A DNA stretch of 64,000 nucleotides from CAZSRX01 sp964609675 [NCBI: uncultured Bacteroidota bacterium] (GTDB lineage: Bacteria > CLD3 > SB21). Each line of letters starts with the position of its first letter. Positions within the stretch are counted from its first letter, which is position 1. Made by a program: the position numbers and the translations under genes. Of the stretch, positions 1 to 9,496 are shown piece after piece. The stretch lies in assembly GCA_964609675.1 (NCBI GenBank), contig CAZSRX010000012.1:1-64000 (forward strand), in the 5' to 3' direction. The notes beneath the pieces are model-generated. The model was not told the DNA's origin. It worked only from the letters and a program-made list of their open reading frames with translations, and searched no databases.

Positions 1-55
1 AAAGGTGGCGCATTTTCAACTGCCCCTATGGCGCATTTTGAAGTGCCCATTGACA
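1..55. mobile_element. Probable end of an IS21-family insertion sequence (partial)
   Basis: Two direct repeats of about 21 bp lie at 6-26 and 29-49, both containing TGGCGCATTTT followed by TGCCC; they match at 18 of 21 positions. The segment ends in ATTGACA at 49-55. Read on the minus strand it begins TGTCAATGGGCACTTCAA. IS21-family ends are known to start with TG, end with CA and carry several internal transposase-binding repeats, which this resembles. The transposase genes would lie outside the window. The family name is inference. Confidence 0.5.
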
Positions 56-201
56 TCATTTTAATTTACAGGCATTTCTATTTTGATATAAACAGGAAAG
101 ATTTTATTTAGAAATATATTTAAGAAATCAACATTGCGAATGTATGATATAAATGTTATAATGCACTATTAGAATAAATTACCAAATTAACGAGGATTTC
201 T

Positions 202-1089
202 ATGATAGTACGAACCGTTTTAATATTAAGCATTCTTTTACTGCAAGCGCTAAAGGCCCAGGATCGTGTCAGTTTGGATCAGAGCAAACCGCGTGTGGCT
301 GTACTGCCGTTCGACATGGGTAAGATCAGCGAATCGCAGGTATTTGATAAATCGGGCGCCGCCGCATTTGCCGAAGCCGCCACGCAGAAAGTACTTAACG
401 CTTTTGTACAACTCAAACGTTTTACCGTGATCGAGCGCGCCGTGATTGATAAAGTGCTCAAGGAACAGAATTTCCAGGCCGGCGACTGGACCGATCCGAA
501 TTCGATGACCAGCCTCGGTAATCTGCTGGGAACCCAATATATCATTCACGGTCAGATACAAAACGTCACAACCGCTAAAAAGGAAAAAAAATTTATTGCC
601 TCCATAAGCTTAAACCTCCGGATCATAGACGTGGCGAGCGCGGAAATAAAAAACGCGATAGATATGAAAGGTAAATCCAGCCCCAAAAAAGAAATTACTT
701 CGAAAATTGCCTATGAAGCGCTGGACGATCTGGAAAACCGGTTTGTCGAGTTCATCCGCAAGGCGTTCCCCGTAGAAGGTAAAGTGGTTAAATATCTGGA
801 GGACGAAGGGAATAAAAAGAAAAAAAACGGCAAGCAGAAGGATCTGGTGCTTATTTCCTGCGGCAAGGAAATGGGCGTACGCGTGGGTGATCGTTTTCTG
901 ATGGTTAAGGAAGAAGATATTTCTGTGGATGGGAAAATGTACAAACGGCAGAAAGCGGTCGGCAAGCTGGTCGTGAAGCGTCTGGAAGTGGATGGTATTT
1001 TCAGCGTTTGCGAGGTACTGGAAGGGAAAAAAGTCCTTTATGAAGAACTGGACAAGGAAAATCAGATTAAAGTTATATCGTCCGAATAA
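202..1089 (+). CDS. CsgG/HfaB-like secreted protein
   Basis: 295 residues. Residues 1-20 form a signal peptide ending in KAQ with no lipobox Cys, so a periplasmic or outer-membrane-associated protein is likely. Residues 31-175 resemble the CsgG family: a first strand RVAVLPFDMG, then VIERAVIDKVLKEQNF, then LGNLLGTQYIIHGQI, and a strand LNLRIIDVASAEI. CsgG proteins form curli-export pores in the outer membrane, but many relatives of this size are uncharacterised envelope proteins. The C-terminal 120 residues are a lysine-rich segment (about 202-213) followed by a small beta-rich domain. No curli genes are nearby. The ATG at 202 follows GAGGA at a good distance. The N-terminal module is related to that of the gene at 36283. 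Export-pore function is not shown. Confidence 0.75.
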   Translation: MIVRTVLILSILLLQALKAQDRVSLDQSKPRVAVLPFDMGKISESQVFDKSGAAAFAEAATQKVLNAFVQLKRFTVIERAVIDKVLKEQNFQAGDWTDPNSMTSLGNLLGTQYIIHGQIQNVTTAKKEKKFIASISLNLRIIDVASAEIKNAIDMKGKSSPKKEITSKIAYEALDDLENRFVEFIRKAFPVEGKVVKYLEDEGNKKKKNGKQKDLVLISCGKEMGVRVGDRFLMVKEEDISVDGKMYKRQKAVGKLVVKRLEVDGIFSVCEVLEGKKVLYEELDKENQIKVISSE

Positions 1090-1096
1090 GCCGCAG

Positions 1097-1570
1097 CTAC
1101 GGATTTACACGGTTGAGAGAGACCGGTAATTCAATCGGGGTGAGCGATTCCGCGGATGCGGTTATTAAATCTTTCAGTGTGATTTTTTCCAGAACGCTGT
1201 CCACGGCTTTCTGCACGGTTTGCCAGACACTGCGTACGGAGCAGTCCACGGTGTGGGTGCAGAGGCCGTCATCGGTGACGGCGTGTCGTTCGCAGAAGCC
1301 TTCCTCAAACAGCCGGCCGCCCAGCACGCGCAGGACATCGCCGATGCGGATGGTCTCCGGGGGCGCGGCCAGCCGGTAACCGCCGTCATAACCGCGGGTG
1401 CTTTCGATAAAACCGCCGATCCGCAATATCCGAAGCAGTTTGGCCACATGGGCCGTGCTCAACCCTTCCGCTTCGCTGACCTCGGGAATACTCATGCCGC
1501 CCTCCGGGTCTCGTTTGGCGATCTGGATCAGGCATCGTAAACCGTATTCTTCCTGTGCGCTGAATTTCAT
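1097..1570 (-). CDS. Rrf2-family Fe-S transcriptional regulator of the suf operon
   Basis: 157 residues from the ATG at 1570. The frame is open further upstream, but the family start MKFSAQEEYGLRCL begins here. Residues 1-65 are the winged helix-turn-helix of the Rrf2 family (LSTAHVAKLLRILR, then the wing STRGYDGGYRL). Three cysteines, C93, C104 and C110, lie where IscR-type members bind an iron-sulfur cluster, but the spacing C-x10-C-x5-C is wider in the first gap than the C-x5-C-x5-C of IscR. The gene is the last of the SUF operon, 17 bp after the DUF59 gene. A role as autoregulator of suf through cluster occupancy is inferred from family and position. Confidence 0.85.
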   Translation of the reverse strand: MKFSAQEEYGLRCLIQIAKRDPEGGMSIPEVSEAEGLSTAHVAKLLRILRIGGFIESTRGYDGGYRLAAPPETIRIGDVLRVLGGRLFEEGFCERHAVTDDGLCTHTVDCSVRSVWQTVQKAVDSVLEKITLKDLITASAESLTPIELPVSLNRVNP

Positions 1571-1587
1571 AAGGATTCTTTCGTCGC

Positions 1588-1908
1588 TTAAAACATACCC
1601 AGTTGCAGTTTGGCCGCTTCGCTCATACGTTCCGGGGACCATGGCGGTTCCCAGGTTATCTCAACCTCGACGGACTTCACACCGGGAATTTCCTTGAGTT
1701 TCTCTTTGACTTCCGGAGGCAGGGATTCCGCGACCGGACAGGTCGGCGATGTCAGCGTCATTTTAACATAGACGCTTTCGGCGTCAGGAATTTTGATTTC
1801 ATATACAAGGCCGAGTTCATAAATGTTAACCGGAATTTCCGGATCGTATATATCGCGCAGGGTGTCAATAACCTGTTCTTCCAGTTTTTTTTTGACTTCG
1901 TTTTCCAT
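1588..1908 (-). CDS. sufT: MIP18/DUF59-family SUF-associated Fe-S protein (SufT-like)
   Basis: 106 residues covering a single DUF59 (MIP18) domain. The motifs IYDPEIPVNIYELGLVYEI (near residue 20) and TSPTCPVAESLP with the conserved Cys are present. Members encoded in SUF operons help maturation or delivery of iron-sulfur clusters in the cytoplasm. The gene starts 2 bp after sufU ends, so it is almost certainly co-translated with it. The same fold occurs in PaaD-type proteins, but the SUF context supports the SufT-like assignment. Confidence 0.85.
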   Translation of the reverse strand: MENEVKKKLEEQVIDTLRDIYDPEIPVNIYELGLVYEIKIPDAESVYVKMTLTSPTCPVAESLPPEVKEKLKEIPGVKSVEVEITWEPPWSPERMSEAAKLQLGMF

Positions 1909-1910
1909 GT

Positions 1911-2363
1911 CTATTCCGTGGTCACCAATTCTTGTTTATTTTCAATAGCCGCATGCAGGGTGTGCCAGGGTAAAATCGCGCATTTGATGCGGGCCGGAAA
2001 TTCCCTGACGCCTGAAAATACGGCCAGTTTTCCCAGTTGGGCTACGTCAGGCGTCTGATTCAGCGGCGTTGTCACCATCGCGTGAAACTGATTAAATAAC
2101 GTTTCCGCCTCGGCGAGCGTTTTTCCTTTAATTGCGGTGGTCATCAGGGATGCCGACGACTTGGAAATCGCGCAGCCGTTGCCTTCGAAACTGATATCCT
2201 CAATGCGGTCGCTGACAATGTGCAGATAAATCGTCAGCCGGTCGCCGCACAGGGGATTGAAGCCTTCCAGTTTGCGTGTGGCGTTTTCCATAGCGCGGAA
2301 ATTACGCGGTTTTTTGTTATGATCCAGAATGGTTTCCTGATATAAGTCGCGCATTTCGGGCAT
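1911..2363 (-). CDS. sufU: SufU-type Fe-S assembly / sulfur-transfer protein
   Basis: 150 residues, the usual length for SufU. The three conserved cysteines are present: NPLCGDRL, GNGCAISKSSASLM and RIKCAILPW. An Asp in the first motif (CGD) is also conserved. SufU proteins bind zinc and accept persulfide sulfur from SufS; a scaffold role was proposed earlier. The start codon overlaps the sufS stop by one base (TAATG), so translation is coupled. Its presence indicates a Gram-positive/Bacteroidota-type SUF system rather than the SufE type of E. coli. Confidence 0.93.
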   Translation of the reverse strand: MPEMRDLYQETILDHNKKPRNFRAMENATRKLEGFNPLCGDRLTIYLHIVSDRIEDISFEGNGCAISKSSASLMTTAIKGKTLAEAETLFNQFHAMVTTPLNQTPDVAQLGKLAVFSGVREFPARIKCAILPWHTLHAAIENKQELVTTE

Positions 2364-3634
2364 TATTCAAACACCTCCCTGACGCGCCGGATCACGCAGG
2401 CGAGCGCGTCAATTTCTTCTTTTTTGTTATAGAACGCCAGCGACGCCCGCGAGGTCGCCGGAATGCCGAAGAAGTGCATAACCGGCTGGGTACAGTGATG
2501 GCCTGTGCGGATGGCGATGCCTTCCATATCAAGAAAACTGCCCACGTCGTGCGGGTGTACGTTTTCGAGAACAAACGACAGAGCGCCGGCTTTTTCCTTC
2601 GCGGTACCGATAAGACGCAGGCCGGGGATTTTGGCAAGCTCCTCCGTGCCGTATTGCAGCAATTCATGCTCGTAGGCGGCGATTTTATCAAGTCCGATGG
2701 TGTTCAGATAATCAATAGCGGCGCCCAACCCAATACCGCCGGCGATGTTGGGGGTACCGGCTTCAAATTTATGCGGCAGTTCATTATACGTGGTCTTTTC
2801 AAATGTCACGGAGCGGATCATGTCGCCGCCCCCTTGATAGGGCGGCATTTGTTCCAGCCATTTTTCCTTGCCGTATAAAATCCCGACACCGGTGGGCGCG
2901 TACATTTTATGGCCGGAGAACGCGTAAAAGTCGCAGTCCAGGTCCTGGACGTCAATAGGAATGTGCGGGACGGCCTGCGCGCCGTCGAGCAGAACAGGAA
3001 TACCGCGGCTATGTGCAATCCGGACGATTTCTTTTACCGGATTCACCGTACCGAGGGAGTTGGATACATGCACGACGGCGACGAGTTTCGTCTTTTCGGT
3101 GAGCAGGGACGCATACGCATCCATCAGCAGTTCGCCGTCTTCATTCATCGGGATGACTTTAAGGACTGCGCCCCGCTGTTCACAAAGCAACTGCCATGGC
3201 ACAATATTAGAATGATGCTCCATGGCAGAGACTAAAATTTCGTCGCCTTCCTTTATGAATTGGCGGCCGAAGCTGTGGGCCACCAGGTTGATCGCTTCCG
3301 TCGTGCCGCGCACATAAATAATTTCTTTTTCTGAGGCCGCGTGGATGAACCGCCGGACCTTCAGGCGCGCTTCTTCATAAGCCTGCGTGGCCTGCATGCT
3401 CAGATAATGCACGCCGCGGTGAATGTTGGAGTTTTCCGCGCGGTAGTACCGGTTCAGTGTTTCGATTACTTTCAACGGTTTTTGGCTGGTAGCGGAATTG
3501 TCTAAGTATACCAGCGGTTTACCGCGTATCAGTTCCTTGAGAATCGGAAAATCCTCGCGGACGGTATCTACATTAAACGGCGCCGGCTGTGGTTTTGGAT
3601 GCTTCAGGGTGGGTATCGGATATATTAAATCCAT
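2363..3634 (-). CDS. sufS: Cysteine desulfurase SufS
   Basis: 423 residues, class V aminotransferase fold. The PLP-binding lysine is in FSGHKMYAPTGVG and the catalytic cysteine is in RTGHHCTQPVM. Further class II desulfurase markers are VYLDNSATSQKP near residue 40 and SNIHRGVHYLS. The enzyme converts L-cysteine to alanine and a protein-bound persulfide, passed to SufU. It lies 17 bp after sufD in the same operon. The N-terminal 15 residues before FNVDTVREDFP are a little longer than usual. Confidence 0.95.
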   Translation of the reverse strand: MDLIYPIPTLKHPKPQPAPFNVDTVREDFPILKELIRGKPLVYLDNSATSQKPLKVIETLNRYYRAENSNIHRGVHYLSMQATQAYEEARLKVRRFIHAASEKEIIYVRGTTEAINLVAHSFGRQFIKEGDEILVSAMEHHSNIVPWQLLCEQRGAVLKVIPMNEDGELLMDAYASLLTEKTKLVAVVHVSNSLGTVNPVKEIVRIAHSRGIPVLLDGAQAVPHIPIDVQDLDCDFYAFSGHKMYAPTGVGILYGKEKWLEQMPPYQGGGDMIRSVTFEKTTYNELPHKFEAGTPNIAGGIGLGAAIDYLNTIGLDKIAAYEHELLQYGTEELAKIPGLRLIGTAKEKAGALSFVLENVHPHDVGSFLDMEGIAIRTGHHCTQPVMHFFGIPATSRASLAFYNKKEEIDALACVIRRVREVFE

Positions 3635-3651
3635 ATCGAACCTTGCCTTAA

Positions 3652-4968
3652 TCAGGCGTATTTGAGCTGGTCAAAGACTAATGTTTCAAGATGTTTTCGT
3701 AAACCATCGTGTTCCACGGCATCCAGCACTTGTCCGGCAAAGGCTTTCATGAGGATAGTGCGGGCGGCACGTTCATCAATACCGCGCGTGCGCAGGTAGA
3801 ACAGCGCGTCATCCTGCAAACGGCCGATGGTGGCGCCATGGGTGCATTTCACGTCGTCGGCAAAGATTTCCAACTGCGGCTTGGTGTTGATTGTGGCTTC
3901 CGGCGTCAGCAGGAGGTTGTGGTTGGACTGCTTCGCGTCGGTGTGCTGGGCGTCCTTACGAACGATGATTCGCCCGTTAAATACACCGCTGGAGCGGTCA
4001 CCGAGAATGCCTTTGTAAAGCTCCCGGCTGGAGCAATCGGGTTTGGCGTGATCGATAACCGTAAAATTGTCCACATGCTCCTGTGACCGCGTGATGTAGA
4101 GGCCGTTCAGGGAACATTCGGCGTAAGCATCGTCAAGCGACGCATAGATGTGGTTGCGCGTCCAGGCGCCGCAAAGCGTGTAATCGTGCGCCGAAAAACG
4201 GCTGGAACGGGCCTGCCGGATTCGCCGGTTTTCGGTGTGGAAAGCGGCTGCGCTTTCGGACTGGATTTTATGGAAAGCGACGCGCGCCTCAGGACCGGCG
4301 ATGATATCCGATACCGTGTTGGTCCAGTATATATCGTTGTCGGCGGAAATAAAATGCTGAATAACCGAAACGCCGGCGTGGGCTCCCGCATCAATAAAAA
4401 CGGCCGGATGCGTACAAACCAGTTGTCCCGGAGCATGCGTGATGAAAATCAGGTGAACAGGAATTTCCATTTCCACATGATCCGGAATATGAATCACCGC
4501 GCCGTCGTTAAAAAATGATCGGTTCAGTGCGGTGAAGATATTTTCCGATGTGAGGCCGTGATGGTTTAAATGCGTGGATAGTAATTCCGGCCGGGTCCGT
4601 ATCGTCTCGGCCAGACTGCGGACGTACGCTTTCCGGGGAACATTTTGCACATGCGACCATTCCGGATAATAGTGACCGTTGATGAAAACCATGCGGAGGG
4701 CATTGTTGTCGAACCGATACGGTTGGAGGATGGCTTCGTTCAGACGCACGGTTTCCGTGTTCGGAACCGGCGCGAAATTGTGCTGCAGCAGGGCCTGTGT
4801 GTTCGTGTATTTCCATTCTTCCATCCGTGAAGTGGGGAAGTCCAGTTCATCAAATCGCCGCCGGTTTTCTTCCCGGATTTTCTGCGCTTCGGGGGCGCGT
4901 TTGCCGTCCAGATTTTTGTCGAACAGTTCAAACTGCGTGCGATACCAGTTTTTCTTGGGATGCATCAT
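3652..4968 (-). CDS. sufD: SufD, Fe-S cluster assembly scaffold subunit
   Basis: About 438 residues from the first ATG of the Met-Met pair at 4968, which overlaps the sufC stop (ATGA) and so is preferred over an in-frame ATG 30 bp upstream. The C-terminal half carries the SufB/SufD beta-helix family motifs, for example [17 protein letters not shown] and the [14 protein letters not shown] segment with the functionally important Cys-Thr-His. SufD combines with SufB and SufC in the SufBC2D complex that builds clusters in the cytoplasm. The N-terminal 150 residues are more divergent, as is normal for SufD. Confidence 0.92.
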   Translation of the reverse strand: MMHPKKNWYRTQFELFDKNLDGKRAPEAQKIREENRRRFDELDFPTSRMEEWKYTNTQALLQHNFAPVPNTETVRLNEAILQPYRFDNNALRMVFINGHYYPEWSHVQNVPRKAYVRSLAETIRTRPELLSTHLNHHGLTSENIFTALNRSFFNDGAVIHIPDHVEMEIPVHLIFITHAPGQLVCTHPAVFIDAGAHAGVSVIQHFISADNDIYWTNTVSDIIAGPEARVAFHKIQSESAAAFHTENRRIRQARSSRFSAHDYTLCGAWTRNHIYASLDDAYAECSLNGLYITRSQEHVDNFTVIDHAKPDCSSRELYKGILGDRSSGVFNGRIIVRKDAQHTDAKQSNHNLLLTPEATINTKPQLEIFADDVKCTHGATIGRLQDDALFYLRTRGIDERAARTILMKAFAGQVLDAVEHDGLRKHLETLVFDQLKYA

Positions 4969-5723
4969 AGCGTTGCTCCGGCTTCGTCTTTCACCCAATC
5001 GTACCCCTGTTCTTCCAGTTTCAGCGCCAGCTCTTTGCCGCCGGATTTAACAATGCGGCCGTCCCACAGCACGTGGACATAATCGGGGACAATGTAATTC
5101 AGCAGGCGCTGGTAGTGCGTCACGACGATGACCGAATTGTGCTCCGACTGCAGGAGGTTCACGCCGTTCGCGACGATGCGTAGCGCATCGATGTCGAGAC
5201 CGGAATCGGTTTCATCGAGGATCGCGAGCCTGGGGTCGAGGACGGCCATCTGGAAAATTTCGTTGCGCTTTTTTTCGCCGCCGGAGAATCCTTCGTTCAC
5301 AGGCCGCTTCAGCAGGTCTTCGTCCATGTTTACTAGCTTCATCTTTTCGCGAACCAGATTGAGAAAATCCATCGCATCGAGTTCTTCCTCGCCGCGGTAT
5401 TTTCGGATGGCATTCAGCGCAGTCTTGAGAAAATACGTATTGTTGACGCCCGGTATCTCCACCGGATACTGGAACGCGAGAAAGATGCCTTCACATGCGC
5501 GCTCTTCCGGCGTCATTTCAAGAAGGTTTTTACCGTTGTAACTAATCAAGCCGTCGGTAACCGTATAACCGTCCTTGCCCGCCAAAATGTTCGCCAGCGT
5601 GCTTTTACCGGAACCGTTCGGCCCCATAATCGCATGCACCTCGCCAGACTGAACCTTAAGATGGATGCCTTTAAGGATAGGATTCCCGTTTACGGAAGCG
5701 TGCAGATTTCTGATTTCAAGCAT
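4965..5723 (-). CDS. sufC: SufC, Fe-S assembly ATPase
   Basis: 252 residues, a full-length ABC-type ATPase. Walker A is [14 protein letters not shown] (near residue 34), the signature is [14 protein letters not shown], and Walker B is [17 protein letters not shown]; the [10 protein letters not shown] form is diagnostic of SufC. It provides ATP hydrolysis for the SufBC2D scaffold and is not a transporter. The stop codon overlaps the sufD start. 88 bp separate it from sufB, and that gap holds a repeat at 5776. Confidence 0.96.
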   Translation of the reverse strand: MLEIRNLHASVNGNPILKGIHLKVQSGEVHAIMGPNGSGKSTLANILAGKDGYTVTDGLISYNGKNLLEMTPEERACEGIFLAFQYPVEIPGVNNTYFLKTALNAIRKYRGEEELDAMDFLNLVREKMKLVNMDEDLLKRPVNEGFSGGEKKRNEIFQMAVLDPRLAILDETDSGLDIDALRIVANGVNLLQSEHNSVIVVTHYQRLLNYIVPDYVHVLWDGRIVKSGGKELALKLEEQGYDWVKDEAGATL

Positions 5724-5775
5724 ATAGACCTTGTTATAATTACTGTTTTATATTTTTTGACTTCATTTTATTTAT

Positions 5776-5806
5776 CTCTCTTTGCGCCTTAGCGTCTTTG
5801 CGAGAT
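5776..5806. repeat. CTTTGCG intergenic repeat between sufB and sufC
   Basis: The segment holds two copies of a CTTTGCG unit (in CTCTTTGCGCC and GTCTTTGCGAGA) and starts with TCTC and ends with GAGA. Very similar short elements, of the kind CTTTGCGTCTTTGCGAGA, occur repeatedly between genes of many FCB-group and deltaproteobacterial genomes. Only one copy was noticed in this window. Because it sits inside an operon it may affect mRNA processing or the ratio of SufB to SufC. Confidence 0.45.
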
Positions 5807-5811
5807 ATTTA

Positions 5812-7254
5812 TTATCCCACACTGCCTTCAAGACTCACGCCTAGAAGCTTCTGGGCTTCCACCGCAAATTCCATCGGCAATTCCTTGAAAACCTCTTTGC
5901 AGAATCCGTTGACGATCATGTTAATCGCGTCTTCCTTGGAAATGCCGCGCTGGTTGCAGTAGAAAATCTGGTCCTCGCCGATTTTGGACGTCGTGGCCTC
6001 GTGCTCCACCTGAGCGGTGTTGTTTTTGATTTCCAGATACGGGAACGTGTGCGCGCCGCATTGATCGCCCAAGAGCATGGAATCGCATTGGGAAAAATTT
6101 CGCGCGTTCTCGGCGCTTTTCATAACTTTTACCAGCCCGCGGTACGTGTTTTGCCCGAATCCCGCCGAAATACCTTTAGAGACTATGGTGCTCTTAGTGT
6201 TCTTCCCGACGTGAATCATTTTCGTGCCGGTATCCGCCTGCTGGTAATTGGCCGTCAGCGCGACGGAATAAAATTCGCCGACGGAATTATCGCCGAGCAG
6301 CAGGCAACCTGGGTATTTCCATGTGATGGCCGAGCCGGTCTCCACCTGCGTCCAGGATATTTTCGAGTTCACGCCGGCGCATTTGCCCCGTTTGGTGACG
6401 AAGTTGTAAATGCCGCCTTTGCCGTCTTTGTCGCCGGGATACCAGTTCTGTACAGTGGAATATTTAATCTGCGCGTTGTCTAAAGCGACGAGTTCCACCA
6501 CGGCGGCGTGCAGCTGATTCTCGTCGCGTATCGGCGCGGTGCAACCTTCAAGATAGCTCACGTATGCGCCTTCGTCGGCGACAATCAGCGTGCGCTCAAA
6601 CTGTCCCGTCTTGAGGGCGTTGATGCGGAAGTACGTGGAGAGTTCCATCGGGCAGCGCACGCCTTTCGGAACATAACAGAACGATCCGTCCGAAAATACC
6701 GCCGAATTCAGCGCCGCGAAATAATTGTCGCCCGGCGGCACCACCGAACCAAGATATTTTTTAACCAACTCCGGATGATTCTGCACCGCTTCTGAGAACG
6801 AACAGAAAATGATTCCGAGTTCGGAAAGTTTATCTTTGAATGTGGTGGCCACGGAGACACTGTCGAAAACTGCATCCACAGCTACGCCGCTTAGCAGGTC
6901 GCGCTCTTTCAGCGGTATGCCCAGTTTCTCGTAGGTTTCGAGCAGCTTGGGATCCACCTCTTCCGGCGATTTCGCCTCTTTGGCTTTCGGCGCGGAATAA
7001 TAAATAATATCCTGATAATTTATCGGAGGATATTTCACGTTCGGCCACTTTGGCTCTTCCATCTCCAGCCAGCTTCGGTACGCCTTAAGCCGCCATTCCA
7101 GCATAAACTCCGGCTCTTCCTTTTTCTTCGAAATCAGTCGGATAATATCCTCATTTAACCCTGGAGGGGCCGAATCGCTCTCGATGTCCGTCGAAAAACC
7201 GTATTTGTATTCCCGGTTCGCAAGATCGTTCAGGTTGTCGCTGTCATTTTTCAT
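5812..7254 (-). CDS. sufB: SufB, Fe-S cluster assembly scaffold
   Basis: 480 residues, the usual SufB length. Conserved features include [37 protein letters not shown], the [17 protein letters not shown] segment and [17 protein letters not shown] with the conserved Glu. SufB receives sulfur and hosts the nascent cluster. It is the first gene of the seven-gene SUF operon, and the very A+T-rich segment upstream should hold the operon promoter. The first 30 residues ([12 protein letters not shown]) match the usual SufB start, so the ATG at 7254 is sound. Confidence 0.96.
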   Translation of the reverse strand: MKNDSDNLNDLANREYKYGFSTDIESDSAPPGLNEDIIRLISKKKEEPEFMLEWRLKAYRSWLEMEEPKWPNVKYPPINYQDIIYYSAPKAKEAKSPEEVDPKLLETYEKLGIPLKERDLLSGVAVDAVFDSVSVATTFKDKLSELGIIFCSFSEAVQNHPELVKKYLGSVVPPGDNYFAALNSAVFSDGSFCYVPKGVRCPMELSTYFRINALKTGQFERTLIVADEGAYVSYLEGCTAPIRDENQLHAAVVELVALDNAQIKYSTVQNWYPGDKDGKGGIYNFVTKRGKCAGVNSKISWTQVETGSAITWKYPGCLLLGDNSVGEFYSVALTANYQQADTGTKMIHVGKNTKSTIVSKGISAGFGQNTYRGLVKVMKSAENARNFSQCDSMLLGDQCGAHTFPYLEIKNNTAQVEHEATTSKIGEDQIFYCNQRGISKEDAINMIVNGFCKEVFKELPMEFAVEAQKLLGVSLEGSVG

Positions 7255-7689
7255 AATTTACTATTTTGTATATATTTATAAAATATTGTTTTACATTAAA
7301 TTAAACATAATTCTCACAAATTTATTCCTTGCATCAAAAACATTTTAATTATTCTGTACAAAAAAGTCAAGTAAAAGTTTTCGGAGCGCTGGTTTTCCTA
7401 TTTAATGTTACGTCATTTTTACGGTGTCTGCGGCATATAAATATTGACCTTTTAATATTAGAAAGCGATAGGAAGATATGATAAAAGCCAACTATTCAGC
7501 TTTAACTAACGGCCTTCCGTTAATTTCGAAGAAAGGGAAGATAGAATGCTGACAACGTAAACCGGGCTATTAATAAAACAGTTAAATTAAGGAAAAAAGG
7601 TTTGTTGATTCTAATGTTTTTTTTTAATATTTTATAAAGACCCTTTTTGATTTATCAAAAATTTTTAACGGAATATTGATTCAATTTAT
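7255..7689. other. A+T-rich divergent promoter region between suf and the ECF sigma gene
   Basis: 435 bp without a gene between two divergent units, so both promoters should lie here. Visible structure: an inverted repeat TAACGG-CCTT-CCGTTA at 7507-7522, and TTTTGA-TTTA-TCAAAA at 7645-7660, the latter ending 30 bp before the sigma-factor start and so a candidate operator. No -35/-10 pair was assigned with confidence, and no Rrf2 site was recognised. Confidence 0.4.
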
Positions 7690-8232
7690 ATGTGTGAATC
7701 TTTTGATTTTCGTTATATTGCTGAAAGAATTAAGAATTCTGACGAAAAGGCATTTCAGATATTTTTTAACAGCTTTTATGAATATGTTGTTCGCTATATT
7801 CAGTTTCGCATTGGAATTAACGAAGTTGCGGAGGATATCGCTCAGGAATTATTTTATAAAATCTGGAAAAACCGGACATCAATCAATACAGAATTGTCTT
7901 TCAAAGCCTATGTGTACACGATAACCAATAACCTGATTAACGACTATTTCCGCGAACAAAAAAACACCATATCCATGGATACCATGGAAGATGAAATTTT
8001 GCATGCCTCAACGCCCTATTCCATATATGAGAAGAATGAGCTGAAACAAATGATCCTGGATTGCGCCTCTGAATTGTCCGAAAAGACAAAAATTGTTTTT
8101 TTAATGAGCCGAATTGAGGATTTATCGTATAAAGAAATAGCTGAGCGTCTGAATATAAGCATAAAAACTATAGAGGTGCATATCGGAAAAGCTTTGAAAG
8201 CTATTCGTAATTGTATTAATAATAAAATGTAA
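7690..8232 (+). CDS. ECF RNA polymerase sigma factor, FecI-like
   Basis: 180 residues. Region 2 is residues 15-85, with AEDIAQELFYKIWKNR typical of sigma-70 family core binding. Region 4 is residues 115-175, with the helix-turn-helix LSYKEIAERLNISIKTIEVHI. Length and motifs fit the Bacteroidota-type ECF sigma factors controlled by FecR anti-sigma proteins. It is the first plus-strand gene of the cassette that also holds FecR (9922) and an STN-TonB receptor (10912), but two other genes lie between it and fecR, which is unusual. The ATG at 7690 lacks a clear Shine-Dalgarno sequence, which is common in this group. Confidence 0.92.
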   Translation: MCESFDFRYIAERIKNSDEKAFQIFFNSFYEYVVRYIQFRIGINEVAEDIAQELFYKIWKNRTSINTELSFKAYVYTITNNLINDYFREQKNTISMDTMEDEILHASTPYSIYEKNELKQMILDCASELSEKTKIVFLMSRIEDLSYKEIAERLNISIKTIEVHIGKALKAIRNCINNKM

Positions 8233-8511
8233 ATTATCTCCATCTTTTTTTTATCGTCAGTAAGGGTTTTTCCTTTTTGCCCATAATTCATTTGACTATT
8301 CGAATTCTCGGAATAGTCGGTTTATAGATTATTTGAGAAGGGAAAATTCTTTCATCATTAACCGGAGTGTATCAACTGTCATGTTATGTATCAACTGGCT
8401 ATAAACCAGTAAGCAGGGAAAATAACAAACAATCCAGATAAACCGGCTATAAAAAATTAGAATATAGGCTAACTCATTTAATTGAAAAAATTTAAAAGAC
8501 AGGTCTTAAAA

Positions 8512-9090
8512 ATGCGCTGTCTAGAAACAATACTTCTCATAATACTGATCATGGTGTTTGCCTCTTGTCAATATGATGATCAACAATATTCGGCTACCAG
8601 TGGAAGCCATTCAAGCAACAATACATTCTCAGACGAGAATGGTGATGATTTGTATAAATTGATCACCTCCGTTTCCGTTTGTGACGGAGTACCGACTTTT
8701 GGTTCTGGTGGTTGTGTCTATTGGTCTCCGGGTTCTCTAAATTTTGGAGTTGTCATGCTTGGACAATCTAAAACACTAAATGTAGCTATCAAAACACGAC
8801 CCGGAATAGTCGATCATTATGTGGAATTTATTTGCCAGCATGGGTTTTCATTAAGTGATGAGATCAATCTGACCGGAGATATTCCTAATGGCCATGTTCC
8901 CAGTAACCGTACTTACAATATAATGGTAACATTTTCACCGATACATGGAACTGGTATCCGTACCGGATCACTCTGGTTACAGTATTATCAATGGTCAGCC
9001 GCAGGTCCACCTTATCAAAGATGGGCAGACGAATTGGAAATCACCGCTCGTGTATTGAACGGAGGTCACGGTGGTGGTGTAATACGGTAA
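8512..9090 (+). CDS. Predicted lipoprotein with ASH/HYDIN-like beta domain
   Basis: 192 residues from the ATG at 8512, preceded by AGG 8 bp upstream. A TTG start at 8482 would add ten basic residues. The N-terminus is a lipoprotein signal (CLETILLIILIMVFASC) with the lipobox Cys in VFASC. Residues after about 70 contain SLNFGVVMLGQSKTLNVAI and later YNIMVTFSPIHGTGIRTGSL, the pattern of ASH/HYDIN-like immunoglobulin folds that often occur in surface proteins. The C-terminus is glycine-histidine rich (NGGHGGGVIR). It stands between the sigma factor and the receiver gene, so a surface-located part of the same signalling module is possible. No function can be assigned. Confidence 0.65.
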   Translation: MRCLETILLIILIMVFASCQYDDQQYSATSGSHSSNNTFSDENGDDLYKLITSVSVCDGVPTFGSGGCVYWSPGSLNFGVVMLGQSKTLNVAIKTRPGIVDHYVEFICQHGFSLSDEINLTGDIPNGHVPSNRTYNIMVTFSPIHGTGIRTGSLWLQYYQWSAAGPPYQRWADELEITARVLNGGHGGGVIR

Positions 9091-9496
9091 ATTAAAAATT
9101 CTTAAATCATAAATAAGTTAACCTTTAATTCATGAGCATATCTTTAATTTTTAAACAATACCATGTTATAAGAAACCATTAATATTCAACATTCGCAACC
9201 AAACCCTCAGAGCGAAAATTGAATACTAAACCACAGAGATTTCACAAGAAATTTTTTTTATTCTATATCTACAATCTCATGTTTGATTAAACTCTTTGAA
9301 AATTTTTGGAAAACGGTCCTGAACTGATTGGTCCTTGTAGTTTTTAGTCAATAGGTGAGGTTAAAAAATCGAATCATCGTAATTATGCACAGTAAAAAAA
9401 ACAATGACTTAAAATCAAGATTTACTGACTAAGGGTTTTATAATTTTACTACGTATTATTAGAAAGTTTTTTAAATTAAAAAGGATATCGACTCCT
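9091..9496. other. Gene-free A+T-rich spacer
   Basis: 406 bp with no credible open frame. It separates the lipoprotein gene from the receiver gene and may hold a second promoter of the cassette. Sequence near 9228-9250 resembles short ACCACAGAG-type intergenic repeats but is too degenerate to call. Nothing else was recognised. Confidence 0.35.

Noticed and set aside
1-55. CRISPR array reading of the two direct repeats
   Set aside because: Only two imperfect units separated by 2 bp, with no spacers; a transposon end fits better.
1603-2058. 151-codon frame opposite the DUF59 and sufU genes
   Set aside because: Antisense shadow of two well-supported genes.
9228-9250. ACCACAGAG-type intergenic repeat
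   Set aside because: Too short and degenerate to call as a repeat from one copy.
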